Counted from the stretch's first letter, positions 53,105 to 63,000 are shown. The stretch is DNA of 64,000 nt from CAZQYB01 sp964582985 (GCA_964582985.1 CAZOUM010000004.1:1-64000); one strand, 5' to 3'. Notes: a model not told the origin generated them from the sequence alone. Numbers and translations are program-made.

Positions 53105-54286
53105 TTAATGATACCGTATAAAATTCAGGTAATCAACAATCCGGTCATGCAAAATCATAACAGCAAGCACGCCCAATGACAAGAAAGGACCGTAAGGAAT
53201 TTGTCGGGTTTTCTTGGACAACATTTGGAACCCCGCCCACGCCAGTCCGAAAAATGGCGCAATGAAAAATGCCGCGACCACAAAAACCGGCCCTAATACC
53301 GCCCCCGCGGCCCCCATCAAGTGCACATCCCCCAGGCCCATCGCCTCTCTGCCGAAGCCCAAAGTGCCAAATATACGCGTTGCCCAGACAATCCCGCAAC
53401 CCACAAAGTAGCCCCACAAACTGCCCGTAAGTCCTGCAATGGCAGGCTTTTGCGAAGAATTCAGCCACCAGTTATGTATTTGCGGGTATCTTAGGCTGAG
53501 CAAGTAAAGGCCAACGGAACAGACAATAATCGGCAGCAAAAAAACGATTTCCCGACATATCTCCAGCCGGTGGTCAAACTCCGGCTCTGCCTGTTTCTCT
53601 GGGCTCTCTGCAGAATCCTTGGTACCCTCTTCTGCCTCGTAACTTCTTTTAACTAAGCCTGTTGCCAAAAGCAGCAGGGAGATAGCCATGCCTATCGCCG
53701 CCCCGACTGCCAAAGAAGCGACCGTCACCTCTTTCAAATTCAAAATATCACGCGAAGCGCTCGGCAATAGCGCGTAACCATAAACGTCTTTGGGGTCAAT
53801 TACATAAACCCCCAGCACCGAGCCTATCAATCCCGCTCCGGTAACAAACCAGCAGATAGAAAGCGGAATGACCCACAGCTCCAAATCGATTGCTGAAGCA
53901 GCAATGAAAGCAGCCAACAGAATGATGTGCAAAAGGTAAATAGACCAGCCGCCCTGCCGAAACGCGGGCATACCCTTCCACAAGTGCATTCGAAAATACA
54001 AAACAAATAAACCGACGAAAACGACGCCGGTTAGAAGTTCAATGATGAAATAACGCGGCGAAATCGGGGCTTTGCAGTACCGGCACTTAGCCCCCAAAAC
54101 CACCCACGAGACCAGCGGTATGTTATCGTAGAAGCGAATGTGTCTGCCGCACGCAGGACAGGCCGAACCCGGTCTTACCAGCGACTTATCACGGGGCAGC
54201 CGATAAATGACAACGTTCAGGAAGCTGCCTACACAGCATCCAAACGCAAAAATAAAGACGAACCAAATCCAGTCCGGCACCGCCAA
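53105..54286 (-). CDS. Prepilin peptidase (A24) with a long central insert
   Basis: The 393-residue product cleaves and methylates type IV prepilins. It has the N-terminal GSFLNVVIYRLPR region, two CxxC pairs (CPACGRH and CRYCKAP), and the catalytic aspartates in SAIDLELWVIP and GLGDVHLMGAAGA (usually GxGDxK). About 120 extra residues (roughly 155-285, charged EAEEGTKDSAESPEK) lie between the two Asp segments, making it longer than the usual 250-290. The start is a TTG with GGAGG upstream; a GTG six bases later is also possible. Confidence 0.87.
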   Translation of the reverse strand: MAVPDWIWFVFIFAFGCCVGSFLNVVIYRLPRDKSLVRPGSACPACGRHIRFYDNIPLVSWVVLGAKCRYCKAPISPRYFIIELLTGVVFVGLFVLYFRMHLWKGMPAFRQGGWSIYLLHIILLAAFIAASAIDLELWVIPLSICWFVTGAGLIGSVLGVYVIDPKDVYGYALLPSASRDILNLKEVTVASLAVGAAIGMAISLLLLATGLVKRSYEAEEGTKDSAESPEKQAEPEFDHRLEICREIVFLLPIIVCSVGLYLLSLRYPQIHNWWLNSSQKPAIAGLTGSLWGYFVGCGIVWATRIFGTLGFGREAMGLGDVHLMGAAGAVLGPVFVVAAFFIAPFFGLAWAGFQMLSKKTRQIPYGPFLSLGVLAVMILHDRIVDYLNFIRYH

Positions 54287-54360
54287 AACGCCTCCTTTGC
54301 GTTAAATTTGCAAGCCTCCTACTTCATAAAAATGGCCCGCATCAACCGCCATGTCTAATT

Positions 54361-56979
54361 TCAGGGCCCAAGCGGCTTAATCTCAAAATGGTCAACGTCT
54401 AAGCTCCCTTCGGTCATCAACACATACGCAGCGTTAGATTCGCTGAACGGCTCACCCAGATACAGCCCTGCCCTGCTACGCGGCATCTCCGTCGTCGGCT
54501 CGTCACCATTAAAGCCGTAAAATACCTGGCACCGCCGCGTCTTTTTGTTCCAGACAAACTTCGCCTTCAGCGATTTGGGAACCTCAGAATATTTCACCGG
54601 CTGTACCCGAGGGTGCCTGGTCCCGGGCCTGGCTTGGTTGTCTTTGAAATACACCACCATCTGCCTTTGATTTAACCCCAAAAACCATGTCCGGCAGAGC
54701 TTGTCCTTAAATCCAAAGCAGATATCAAGCCCCCTAAGCCCCGGGTGCGGATTAATGTTATCAAAGGCAAACATCGCCTCAAACGAGCCCGTCCCAACTA
54801 CCCGGTTGATTCCGCCATACGGCATTATCGAGTCGATTGTGTACTGCCCTTTGCCGTTGAAGCCGCCCGTATAGCTCTTGTAGTCGAACCAACCGTCCAG
54901 GTTGAATTCTTTCGGACCCGTGAAGCTTTCCACCTCATCCTTGACCCGTACTGGCGGTCCGGGTGGCGAGGGTGCCGTCATCAGCCATTTCAGGTTAAAG
55001 GCATAATGCTGCCTGCTGCTTATCAGATGTATCACTCCATCCAGGCCCTGGCAAACTGACATATAGCCCCGATGTTCGCTGCTCAAACCGCTTAACGTTA
55101 CCGCTCCCCCATCGGTACATTCCACCGTTATGGGCCGACCTCCGGGGCTGATAATCCGCTTGTATGGCCAGGTTTTGCCTCCGTCAAGTGAAAGAGCTCC
55201 AAAAAGCTCTTTCGCTTGATGCTTATTACCTTGCGAATCAGTAATCATCACAGGCACATCCGGGACCGTACCGAAGCTTCCGAAGGAAGCCAAAAACACC
55301 ACATCTTTCTTGTCTCTAAGCCGCAAGAGCACCAGACGCTGGCCCCCGTCGATGCCCGGAAACTCACTGGCTGAATAAGTAAAAGTATCGCCGCCATCGG
55401 TCGAGAGGCTCACAGGCATCCTGCCATCGATATCGCCGCCGCGACCAAGACCAAAAAGGTGACCATCGCTAAGTTGTACGACGCTCGGATGATTTCCGCT
55501 GACCGTCCCGGCCGGATTAGTCCAGGTCAGACCCTCGTCACGGCTGACCCAAAGCGTCCTGCCTCCGTCGTGCGTGATGGCAATTCCTCCGTCATTAAGA
55601 CGGATTACAGGCTCACTGACCTGAACAGATATGTTGTGGTCCGGCAGAATCAGCCGTGGTCTCGACCACGTTGCCCCGCTGTCGGTTGAAGTCCGCATCA
55701 CAACCGCCATTCGTGCCCAGTTTGACGAAATCGACAAAGAGTTGAAATGGTAGATTGTCTTTTTGCCGTCAAACCACAAGGACAACGCCGTATCATTACG
55801 GTCCGGCGGGTCCCAAAACGGCGAAGCAGGCTCCCATTCCTTGCTGCCCCATCGCAGTCTGGATGCCGCCACAGCCATATTCCTCTCCCTTTCTCCGATG
55901 CCGGTATACCAGATAGCTAAAAGGTCACCGTTCGGACACTCCACAATAGCCGGGCAATGGTTATGGCCCGCAAATATCGGCCCATTTGCCCAGGTCGGAA
56001 TGGTCTCATATTTGCGCGGGCCCTTGAAGTAAGGCTTCTCCGGGTCTGGGCCTTTGGCCACCACAGCCGGGTTGCGCGGAACAACGTCGCGCTGATTAAG
56101 CGGAGGTTTGGGCAACGCCAGCGGTTTAGTCTTTGGCATCTTACCTATCACAACCCTGAAGCCAATCAGCCAGTGTTTATCTTCAGGAACCGTACCCATC
56201 CGGTTGGCAGACCGCAGATAATAGATGTGTGTCCCGTGACTGCCACCCCGCAGAACTTTGAAATCGCCTTCCGCATAGCCCACCGGATTCTTCTGTCGCT
56301 TTTTCTCATAGAGGCCGTACCAGTCATAGCACCATTCCTCAACATTTCCGTGCATATCGTACAGTCCCCATTTGTTAGGCGTAGTCTTGCCGACATGAAG
56401 AGAAACATCGACAGCCGTCCCCACCATACCGGCATTCTTACGAAATTCCTTGCCAATGGTGTCACCGGTGTGGTAATGGGTCTTGGTCCCTGCCCGGCAG
56501 GCATATTCCCACTCCGCCTCCGTCGGCAGCCGGTACGGCAGCCCCTCAAGGTCAGAAAGCCACCGACAGAAGGCCCGTGCCTCATACCAGTTCACGTTGA
56601 TGACCGCCTCATCATCATCTTCTGAAAGACCATTGTCTTTGCCCCGAAGTTTTTTGTGTTCAGGGTCGAACAACTCATACTGAAAGTTTGTCACCTCATA
56701 GATGCCCGCATAGAAAGGCTTGGTAATCTTAACGGTGTGGTTCGGATTTTCATCAAAGTCACCTTCAAACTGCGTGCCCCGATGGTTGGTAAGCTCATCC
56801 GGCAGCGGCGTCTTGCCCACTCCCATCCTGAAACTGCCCGGCTTAATCCGGACAAACTTCATACCCACAGAGTTAGTGTATGTATCTCCCTTTGGCATTT
56901 TTGCCGCACGCCCGGCACCTACTTGAATCACACCCACAACCAAAAAAATTACAACTATCATCGTCCAGCTTCTTCTCAT
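54361..56979 (-). CDS. Secreted SUMF1-domain / sialidase-like fusion with C-terminal domain (copy 3)
   Basis: The 872-residue product has a signal peptide (about 1-25), a SUMF1-fold domain (about 38-290; GLYDMHGNVEEWCYDWYG, RGGSHGTHIYYLRSANR), a sialidase-like propeller (about 330-690; STDSGATW, SRDEGLTW, SLDGGKTW) and a C-terminal beta-rich domain (about 700-872). It closely resembles copy 2 at 10334 in length and order of domains. As in the other copies, the FGE cysteines are missing. I chose the ATG at 56977-56979; longer frames would overlap the end of argG. It lies alone, 41 kb from the other two copies. Confidence 0.84.
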   Translation of the reverse strand: MRRSWTMIVVIFLVVGVIQVGAGRAAKMPKGDTYTNSVGMKFVRIKPGSFRMGVGKTPLPDELTNHRGTQFEGDFDENPNHTVKITKPFYAGIYEVTNFQYELFDPEHKKLRGKDNGLSEDDDEAVINVNWYEARAFCRWLSDLEGLPYRLPTEAEWEYACRAGTKTHYHTGDTIGKEFRKNAGMVGTAVDVSLHVGKTTPNKWGLYDMHGNVEEWCYDWYGLYEKKRQKNPVGYAEGDFKVLRGGSHGTHIYYLRSANRMGTVPEDKHWLIGFRVVIGKMPKTKPLALPKPPLNQRDVVPRNPAVVAKGPDPEKPYFKGPRKYETIPTWANGPIFAGHNHCPAIVECPNGDLLAIWYTGIGERERNMAVAASRLRWGSKEWEPASPFWDPPDRNDTALSLWFDGKKTIYHFNSLSISSNWARMAVVMRTSTDSGATWSRPRLILPDHNISVQVSEPVIRLNDGGIAITHDGGRTLWVSRDEGLTWTNPAGTVSGNHPSVVQLSDGHLFGLGRGGDIDGRMPVSLSTDGGDTFTYSASEFPGIDGGQRLVLLRLRDKKDVVFLASFGSFGTVPDVPVMITDSQGNKHQAKELFGALSLDGGKTWPYKRIISPGGRPITVECTDGGAVTLSGLSSEHRGYMSVCQGLDGVIHLISSRQHYAFNLKWLMTAPSPPGPPVRVKDEVESFTGPKEFNLDGWFDYKSYTGGFNGKGQYTIDSIMPYGGINRVVGTGSFEAMFAFDNINPHPGLRGLDICFGFKDKLCRTWFLGLNQRQMVVYFKDNQARPGTRHPRVQPVKYSEVPKSLKAKFVWNKKTRRCQVFYGFNGDEPTTEMPRSRAGLYLGEPFSESNAAYVLMTEGSLDVDHFEIKPLGP

Positions 56980-57058
56980 CTTCACATTTCCTTTCAATTT
57001 ACTGAACACTTCTGCAGAACCGCTCATCTGCCAGAACCGCTCAAAAATTATGTCTAAT

Positions 57059-58276
57059 CTACTTCTTCTTGTTCTTGTTAACCTCCGCCGCAACCTTCAC
57101 AGGCAGGCCGAACAGACGAATAAAGCCCTTTGCATCGGTAGGGTCATACTCAGCCCCCATCTTGAAACTGGCCAGGCCTTTCTTGTATAGACTCTTCGGA
57201 CTCTTTGCACCCGCCGGCGTACAGTGGCCCTTGAACAGCTTCATCTTAACTTCGCCAGTGACATTTCGCTGGGTGACATCTACAAACGCATCGAGGGCTT
57301 CGCGCAGCGGCGAAAACCAAAGACCATAATATACCAGCTCAGCGTATTTCAAAGCGACCTGCTGTTTGTAGTGCATCGTCTCTCTATCAAGTGTCAGGCT
57401 CTCAAGAACTCTGTGGGCCGTCACCAGAATTGTTCCGCCCGGCGTCTCGTAAACGCCTCGTGACTTCATACCGACCAGCCGGTTCTCCACCAAATCGACC
57501 TGGCCAACACCGTGTTTGCCGCCGAGCCGGTTCAATTTCTCGATTATTTTCACGCTGCTCATTTCTTTACCGTCAAGTTTCACCGGCACACCTTTCTCGA
57601 AGCCGACGCGCACGTAGTCCGCACGGTCGGGCGTTTTCGAGACCGGCCGGGACATCACAAGGAGACTGTCCTTTGGCTCGTTGGCCGGGTCCTCAAGGTC
57701 ACCTCCTTCGTGACTGATATGCCATAGGTTTCGGTCGTGAGAGTAAATATCCTTCTTACTCTGCTCAATCGGAATCTTACGCTTATTGGCGTACTTCACT
57801 GCCGCCTCCCGACTTCTCAGCTTAAACTTCGGGTCTTTCCACGGCGCGATGATTTTCAGTGACGGGTCCAGCGCCATATACGTAACTTCAAACCGCACCT
57901 GGTCATTACCCTTTCCCGTCGCACCGTGAGCTACCGCCGTCGCACCTTCAGCGTGGGCCACTTCCACCTGGTGCTTCGCGGTCAAAGGCCGGGCAATGCT
58001 CGTGCCGAGCAGATACTCATTTTCATAAACGGCGCCCGCCTTGAGCATCGGCCAAAGGTAATCTTCCACAAACTCCCTTCGCACATCCTTTACAACACAC
58101 TTGCTCGCGCCCGACCGCATCGCCTTCTTCTCGATGCCCTTAAGCTCTTCGCCTTGCCCCAAATCGGCCGCAAACGCTATTACTTCGTAGCCGTACGTCT
58201 CCTTCAGCCACGGCAGGATTACACTCGTATCAAGCCCGCCGCTATACGCCAAAACCACTTTTTCTTTCTTTGCCAT
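57059..58276 (-). CDS. argG: Argininosuccinate synthase
   Basis: The 405-residue product joins citrulline and aspartate in arginine synthesis using ATP. The ATP-pyrophosphatase P-loop is AYSGGLDTSVILPWLKE at the N-terminus. Later conserved segments are ATGKGNDQVRFE and YETPGGTILVTAHRVLE. The length is normal. The ATG has AAGGTGG-like purines upstream (GGTGGAAAG). It precedes the third SUMF1-sialidase gene by 79 bases on the same strand, but the two seem functionally unrelated. Confidence 0.95.
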   Translation of the reverse strand: MAKKEKVVLAYSGGLDTSVILPWLKETYGYEVIAFAADLGQGEELKGIEKKAMRSGASKCVVKDVRREFVEDYLWPMLKAGAVYENEYLLGTSIARPLTAKHQVEVAHAEGATAVAHGATGKGNDQVRFEVTYMALDPSLKIIAPWKDPKFKLRSREAAVKYANKRKIPIEQSKKDIYSHDRNLWHISHEGGDLEDPANEPKDSLLVMSRPVSKTPDRADYVRVGFEKGVPVKLDGKEMSSVKIIEKLNRLGGKHGVGQVDLVENRLVGMKSRGVYETPGGTILVTAHRVLESLTLDRETMHYKQQVALKYAELVYYGLWFSPLREALDAFVDVTQRNVTGEVKMKLFKGHCTPAGAKSPKSLYKKGLASFKMGAEYDPTDAKGFIRLFGLPVKVAAEVNKNKKK

Positions 58277-58367
58277 CTTTCCACCTCAGAAAAGACTTTG
58301 TTGCAAAGCAGGATTATACAACCTATTTCCTGCGCAGACAACCCAAACCTTTAGCCTTGCTATGGAG

Positions 58368-58400
58368 ACAAAAAACCGGCAGCGGCAGTTTACCTTGCCG
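58368..58400 (-). terminator. Candidate terminator of the ankyrin gene
   Basis: On the minus strand CGGCA and TGCCG can pair in two registers at the end of the gene, followed by GTTTTTT. The stem overlaps the stop codon. The fit is moderate. Confidence 0.4.
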
Positions 58401-61400
58401 TGTCTTTCGTTTGGTATTTCCGCAGCAGCTCGGCCACGACTTTGTACCTCGATTTCTCGGCAATGTCCAAGGGGACTCGACCCTTCTTGTCCCTCGCATT
58501 GACATTAGCCCCATTAGCGATGAGTAGTCTGGCCACAGTCACCTGGTCTTCCTCTGCCTTGGCATGCAGTGCCCTCGAATGTCTGGCAGTGCTATCGGCG
58601 TCGAAGGGAATAAGCAGCTTCAATATTCCCTTGTGAGCCCCTTTGGACGCAATCATGTGCAGCGGCGTGGCCCCTTGTTTATCTTTGGCATTGACATCAG
58701 CGCCTTTATCGATAAGCATTTCAACTGCGCCTGCCGTGACCGCACTGTGCAGCAAGGTCCTACCGTGAATGTCCTTCACATTGACATCAGCACCTTCGCC
58801 GGTGAGTAGCTTGATTATATCTGCGTGGTTCTTGCGCACTGCCCAATATAGCGGGGGCGCATGCTCAAAATTGGCATTGACGTCGGCTCCCTTGGCCAGC
58901 AGCACCTTGGCCATGTCCAGGTGCCCATTGTATGCTGCCCAGTGCAGCGGAGTGAATTCGCCGCGCTTGGCGTTGACCAGGTTTGGGTCGCTCTTCAGAT
59001 AGCCGGCCACACGGTTCGTATCACCTCGTATTGATGCCGAAAAGATGTCTAATTGAGCACCTTTGGAAAGAAGCAGTTTTTCTATTTCCGGGCGATTATG
59101 AATAACGGCAAACAGCATAGGCGTCATGGCCTGGTTGGTCTCAGCATACATATCGGCGCCTTTGGCAATCAGTAACTTGGCCACATCCGTATTGCCGAAT
59201 CGGACGGCCAGGTGCAGCGGTGTCCACATAACGCTACCCTGTGCATCGATATTTCCACCTTTGGCGATTAGTAGCTCAGCTATATCCGTCTGTCCAAATC
59301 GTGCAGCCAGGTGAAGAGGCGTAAACCACCGCCCGACCTTCGCGTTGACATCAGCCCCTTTGTCAATTAACAGCCGGGCAACGTCCGTGTGACCGGATTT
59401 GATAGCTAAGTACAGTGCCGTCCCACGTTTGCCGTACTTCGCGTTCACATCAGCCCCATCGGCGATAAGGCTCTTCACCGTCTCCAGGTCACCTTGAGTC
59501 ACCGCTTTGCGTAGCGCCAGGCGTTTAGCCTCATCTTCAGCCTCCGCTTCACTTGTCCCCGGTGCTCGAGGTCCCTCCACGGGCCTGACTTCTTTGGATT
59601 CCTTGAATTTGACCTTAGGCACCTCTTTGCCGAGATGCTTATATGTCTCTTCGAGCGCCTTCAGGAATTCTTCCTGACTCATTTCTCGAACAGACAAATC
59701 CCTAAACAGAACAGCAATCTTGTCCTCACAAAACTCAGGATTTTCATAAGCAACAATATGATAGGCAACTTTTTTGATGTATGGCGTCTCGTGCCGAACG
59801 TATATATAGCTCGGCCCAGCAAAACCCTTCGGCTTCCGCGGCGACTCCGGAAGTTTGAGGTCGGGGCAGTAGGGCTTCGTTTCTTCCAGCGTCTTGGGCA
59901 GCATCCCCTTATGGTCGGTCGCCCACATGTTCAGCGCCAAACCCAATACGTGCAAATTATGAGCCGAGGACACAACTGGCTTGTCACCCTTGAATCGAAT
60001 CTCAGGCATCTCTTTGCCGAGCCGTTTGTAAGTCGCCGCAAGTTCCCGCAGGAATTCCTCCGGCTCAAGGGCCGCAACGTGACCATCGAGAAACAGAACG
60101 TTAATCTTTGTACTGCAGAATACAGGATTCTCATAAGCAACAACATTGGCCGGATTCATTGCTGAATTCTGCCCAGTAATGTAAATGTAGCTGGGTCCGT
60201 CAAAACCTTTTGGCTTGAGCGGAGATTCGAGTTGCTTCGGAGTAGTATAATCAAGTTCAACCAGCTTCTGCAGACTCGGTGGGAATTTGCCCTCGGGGTC
60301 ATCGGCTACATATATTGTGCAGGCCAGTCCTATCCCCTTCAGATTGGTCGCCGACACAACTTCTTCGGCTTGTTCTACGGGTCCCACAAAAGCATGCATC
60401 AAAACCGCCGCCCCGATTGCCCCGCCGGCAACTGCTGCCAGACTCGGCTCAATGCCCGGCCCCTGGTAACGCGACCTCAGCCCTTCCGCATCAAACCAGC
60501 AATAATGACCAGAAGGCTCCATATCTTTGGCGATATGACCAAGCGATGGAAGCATTAATGGCAGTCGTATCCCCCCTTCCCGCGCAAACATCGTTACCAT
60601 CGGCCAGTATTGCTGCATATACATCATCATTTGATTAAACTGCAGACCTGAATTGGTGTAACTAAAGCATATCAGATTGTTGGGCAGGTTTCCTGCTGCC
60701 TTTTTAAATCCATTCGTCGTACGCAACGAGTTTCCACCAGCCTTCGCAAACCCAATCTGCTTGGCCGCCTTACTGCACAACGCCATATTTGAACCTATAA
60801 CCACGTGGTTATCCACTACCGTCCAGGTCGGCATTATCTGCGCCATCGCCAGCGGCGTCACCCAGCAGTGAAGAGTCCTTCCATCCTGAACCTGGGAGCT
60901 GACCTGTACCGTCCCTTCGCTTTCGGCCGTCGCAAAATTCCCCAGCGCAGTTAGAGTCTTTTCCCATAGCCGCGCATCTTTTAACTTTGCAATGACAACT
61001 GCCCCGCCGCTCGGCGCATCCATCATAACGCCGGCAGGAAGCGTATAAAAAACCATTGGCCCAGCCAGACTTCCCAGAAGCTCATTGCGGATACTGACTT
61101 TTACCTTCGCTTCAAGTTCAGCAATACCATCTCGCACTTCGGGATAAGCATCTTCCGGCGAGGTAACTCTAACCGTCCGCATTACCGTATCGTACAGCCG
61201 CCCCAAGTCACAATTGATGGCCGTAGCATTCATTGCCCCCGCATCAACCATATCAAACATTGAAAAGTCTATCCTTCCAAGGCATGCAAGCAAGCCCGTC
61301 CGAGGCCCTCCCAGTTTAATAAGCTTATTGCAAACCGTATCGGAACCGGAGAATCCCATCCTTGCCGTAATGGTCTTGATGTTAGCCAAGCCGAGTTCTT

Positions 61401-62190
61401 TAAGTGCTGCTTTTACCGCATTGAATTCATCCGTGTCCCCTTCCATACTTGCTATGGCGCCCAAAACATTAAACATCTTTTCACGGTCGACATAAACCGC
61501 AAGCGCATCACCCATCCCTCGAACACCCATCAAGTAGTCCCGCATCTGCCTGTCAATGTTACCCTGTAGATATTTCATGGCCAAGCCTTCACCATCGTTC
61601 ATCGCAAAAACAAAACGATTTCCCACCCAACCCCAATATGACACGACTTCATCGCCATCTTTGACGCAGCGCATCTTAATGCCCCTGATTATGATTTCGG
61701 TTCTCTCATCTTCGCCAATCAATCCCTCAAGTTTAGCAATGGCCGAGGCAATCTCCGCTTTACGCGGGCCAGCATCCAAAATGGCAAAACCGTAAGCTGG
61801 CGGCCCCTCTTTCGCTTTCTTTTGCACTGCGCCAATAATAATCGGCCGCTTCAAAACCAAGGGGGCAAGCTCCACCGCCACATGGATAGCCTTCGCCTCA
61901 TCATCATCCGGCGCCTCCTCTTTCAACTTCCTCAACAACTCTTTTCTTATTGATTGACAAAAGTCTTGTGCTCCGGGGTCATTCCAGATTCTGCCCAAAA
62001 TCGCTTTCTCGAAGGCGGGCTTTAATTCGTCTTCTCCACTGGTAGCAACAAAGCCCACAACGTCGTCCGGCATCGTTACTAAAAGCTTTTCAACCGCGGA
62101 AGTTGCGCCTTCAGCCCTCGACGAGCAAACGAAGCTGATTAATGATATCAGTACAAAAATCCTCAGCGTACACGACTTTGCCTTAAACAT
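58390..62190 (-). CDS. Exported 1266-residue protein with pseudopilin-like segments and about twelve ankyrin repeats
   Basis: The product has a signal peptide (about 1-27) and a 550-residue region that I do not recognise with confidence (it may be DUF3352-like). A hydrophobic segment (about 585-605) is followed by two related modules (about 610-730 and 740-855) resembling the processing-associated part of planctomycete pseudopilins (NLKGIGLACTIYVAD, INVLFLDGHVAALEPEEF and the second copy LGLALNMWATDHKG). About 12 ankyrin repeats end the protein (about 890-1266; for example TPLHLAARFGQTDIAELLI). The ATG at 62188-62190 has AAAGG upstream. Ankyrin repeats bind proteins. The partner and location, probably at the cell surface or in the periplasm, are unknown. 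Confidence 0.75.
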   Translation of the reverse strand: MFKAKSCTLRIFVLISLISFVCSSRAEGATSAVEKLLVTMPDDVVGFVATSGEDELKPAFEKAILGRIWNDPGAQDFCQSIRKELLRKLKEEAPDDDEAKAIHVAVELAPLVLKRPIIIGAVQKKAKEGPPAYGFAILDAGPRKAEIASAIAKLEGLIGEDERTEIIIRGIKMRCVKDGDEVVSYWGWVGNRFVFAMNDGEGLAMKYLQGNIDRQMRDYLMGVRGMGDALAVYVDREKMFNVLGAIASMEGDTDEFNAVKAALKELGLANIKTITARMGFSGSDTVCNKLIKLGGPRTGLLACLGRIDFSMFDMVDAGAMNATAINCDLGRLYDTVMRTVRVTSPEDAYPEVRDGIAELEAKVKVSIRNELLGSLAGPMVFYTLPAGVMMDAPSGGAVVIAKLKDARLWEKTLTALGNFATAESEGTVQVSSQVQDGRTLHCWVTPLAMAQIMPTWTVVDNHVVIGSNMALCSKAAKQIGFAKAGGNSLRTTNGFKKAAGNLPNNLICFSYTNSGLQFNQMMMYMQQYWPMVTMFAREGGIRLPLMLPSLGHIAKDMEPSGHYCWFDAEGLRSRYQGPGIEPSLAAVAGGAIGAAVLMHAFVGPVEQAEEVVSATNLKGIGLACTIYVADDPEGKFPPSLQKLVELDYTTPKQLESPLKPKGFDGPSYIYITGQNSAMNPANVVAYENPVFCSTKINVLFLDGHVAALEPEEFLRELAATYKRLGKEMPEIRFKGDKPVVSSAHNLHVLGLALNMWATDHKGMLPKTLEETKPYCPDLKLPESPRKPKGFAGPSYIYVRHETPYIKKVAYHIVAYENPEFCEDKIAVLFRDLSVREMSQEEFLKALEETYKHLGKEVPKVKFKESKEVRPVEGPRAPGTSEAEAEDEAKRLALRKAVTQGDLETVKSLIADGADVNAKYGKRGTALYLAIKSGHTDVARLLIDKGADVNAKVGRWFTPLHLAARFGQTDIAELLIAKGGNIDAQGSVMWTPLHLAVRFGNTDVAKLLIAKGADMYAETNQAMTPMLFAVIHNRPEIEKLLLSKGAQLDIFSASIRGDTNRVAGYLKSDPNLVNAKRGEFTPLHWAAYNGHLDMAKVLLAKGADVNANFEHAPPLYWAVRKNHADIIKLLTGEGADVNVKDIHGRTLLHSAVTAGAVEMLIDKGADVNAKDKQGATPLHMIASKGAHKGILKLLIPFDADSTARHSRALHAKAEEDQVTVARLLIANGANVNARDKKGRVPLDIAEKSRYKVVAELLRKYQTKDTAR

Positions 62191-62266
62191 GATAACGCCT
62201 TTCAAATTGCCAGATTCATAATTTACTTCAATATAAGACAAACAAAATCAGAACAAAAGAAAGCAA

Positions 62267-62290
62267 TTTAGCCACAAAGGAAAGAATGCC
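62267..62290. repeat. Relic of the 'GTGGCTAAA' repeat
   Basis: TTTAGCCACAAAGGAAAG is the reverse complement of part of the repeat at 47989-48086 (GTGGCTAAA) with changes. It sits between the HepT-like gene and the ankyrin gene. Confidence 0.3.
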
Positions 62291-62344
62291 AATGTAATCT
62301 AACAACCGCATTGGACAAGGTCCACGCTACCGGACTGAATCGCC

Positions 62345-62593
62345 TCAAGCCTCAACATCCGGTGGTTCGTCAGGCGGCACAATCGGCTCAATGAGTCGAA
62401 TCAATTCAGGTATATCCTTTTCAACGACATCCCAAACTTTTTCCGGAATGATGCGGAAGTATTCATGAACCAGTCGATGCCTCATACCGATAATCCCCTG
62501 CCAGGGAATTTCGGGATGCGCCTGTTGGCAGCGCAGCGAAACTTTGCGCGCGGCAAGCAACATATCCAGCAGATAAGCGTCATCACGCCACAT
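62345..62593 (-). CDS. hepT: HepT-like (DUF86) toxin, apparently with an internal deletion
   Basis: The 82-residue product has the HepT motif RxxxxHxY in GMRHRLVHEYF and the conserved start RDDAYLLDMLLAARK and end IPELIRLIEPIVPPD. Normal HepT proteins have about 110-115 residues. Here roughly 30 middle residues, between AARKV and QAHPEIPW, are missing without a frameshift. HepT acts as an RNase-type toxin that MntA silences by adding AMP to the Tyr of this motif. The start ATG overlaps the MntA stop by 11 bases, which is normal for the pair. The toxin may be inactive. Confidence 0.72.
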   Translation of the reverse strand: MWRDDAYLLDMLLAARKVSLRCQQAHPEIPWQGIIGMRHRLVHEYFRIIPEKVWDVVEKDIPELIRLIEPIVPPDEPPDVEA

Positions 62594-62894
62594 AGACTGC
62601 CTCCACAGATTGCAGAATATGCCGTCGCCGGATATAGTTTTCGCTTTTTTCGACAGACTGGCGTTCAACCAGGTCAACCTTATGCCCCAAAATTTCGGAC
62701 AGTTCACTTTCCATTGTGGCCAGTGTCATCAGTCCCGGTTCCTGTCCCTGTTCAAATTCCACCAGCACATCCACATCGCTGTCCTGTCCAAAATCATCTC
62801 GTAACACGGAGCCGAAGAAAGCGAGGCTGCAAATATGATTGCGCCGGCAGAACGCCACAACCTTATCTTTCGGTACCTTGATATGAATACCCAT
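62583..62894 (-). CDS. mntA: MntA-like minimal nucleotidyltransferase antitoxin
   Basis: The 103-residue product has the nucleotidyltransferase signature GS-x10-DxD in GSVLRDDFGQDSDVDVLVEF and the third acidic residue in VDLVERQ. MntA proteins add AMP to the partner HepT and block it. The ATG at 62892-62894 follows a gap with short repeats. The gene is complete and looks intact, in contrast to its partner. Confidence 0.85.
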   Translation of the reverse strand: MGIHIKVPKDKVVAFCRRNHICSLAFFGSVLRDDFGQDSDVDVLVEFEQGQEPGLMTLATMESELSEILGHKVDLVERQSVEKSENYIRRRHILQSVEAVYVA

Positions 62895-62913
62895 ATACTT
62901 GTTTCTTCCAACG

Positions 62914-62937
62914 TTATTCCCACCAAAGCGGGAATCT
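62914..62937. repeat. Degenerate ATTCCC-GGGAAT palindrome
   Basis: ATTCCC (62916-62921) and GGGAAT (62930-62935) flank ACCAAAGC. It belongs to the same family as the element in serS at 46532 and precedes the MntA/HepT pair. Confidence 0.45.
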
Positions 62938-62966
62938 ATCTTCTCATTGTTCCAATCTTGTCTTTT

Positions 62967-63000
62967 TCTTCTGCGCTCTTTGCGCCCTCTGCGGTTAAAT
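62967..63000. repeat. Interspersed 'CTCTGCGGTTAAA' repeat
   Basis: The text TTCTGCGCTCTTTGCGCCC followed by TCTGCGGTTAAA matches the dispersed type seen at 47989-48086. It lies between MntA and the PIN-like gene. Confidence 0.45.
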
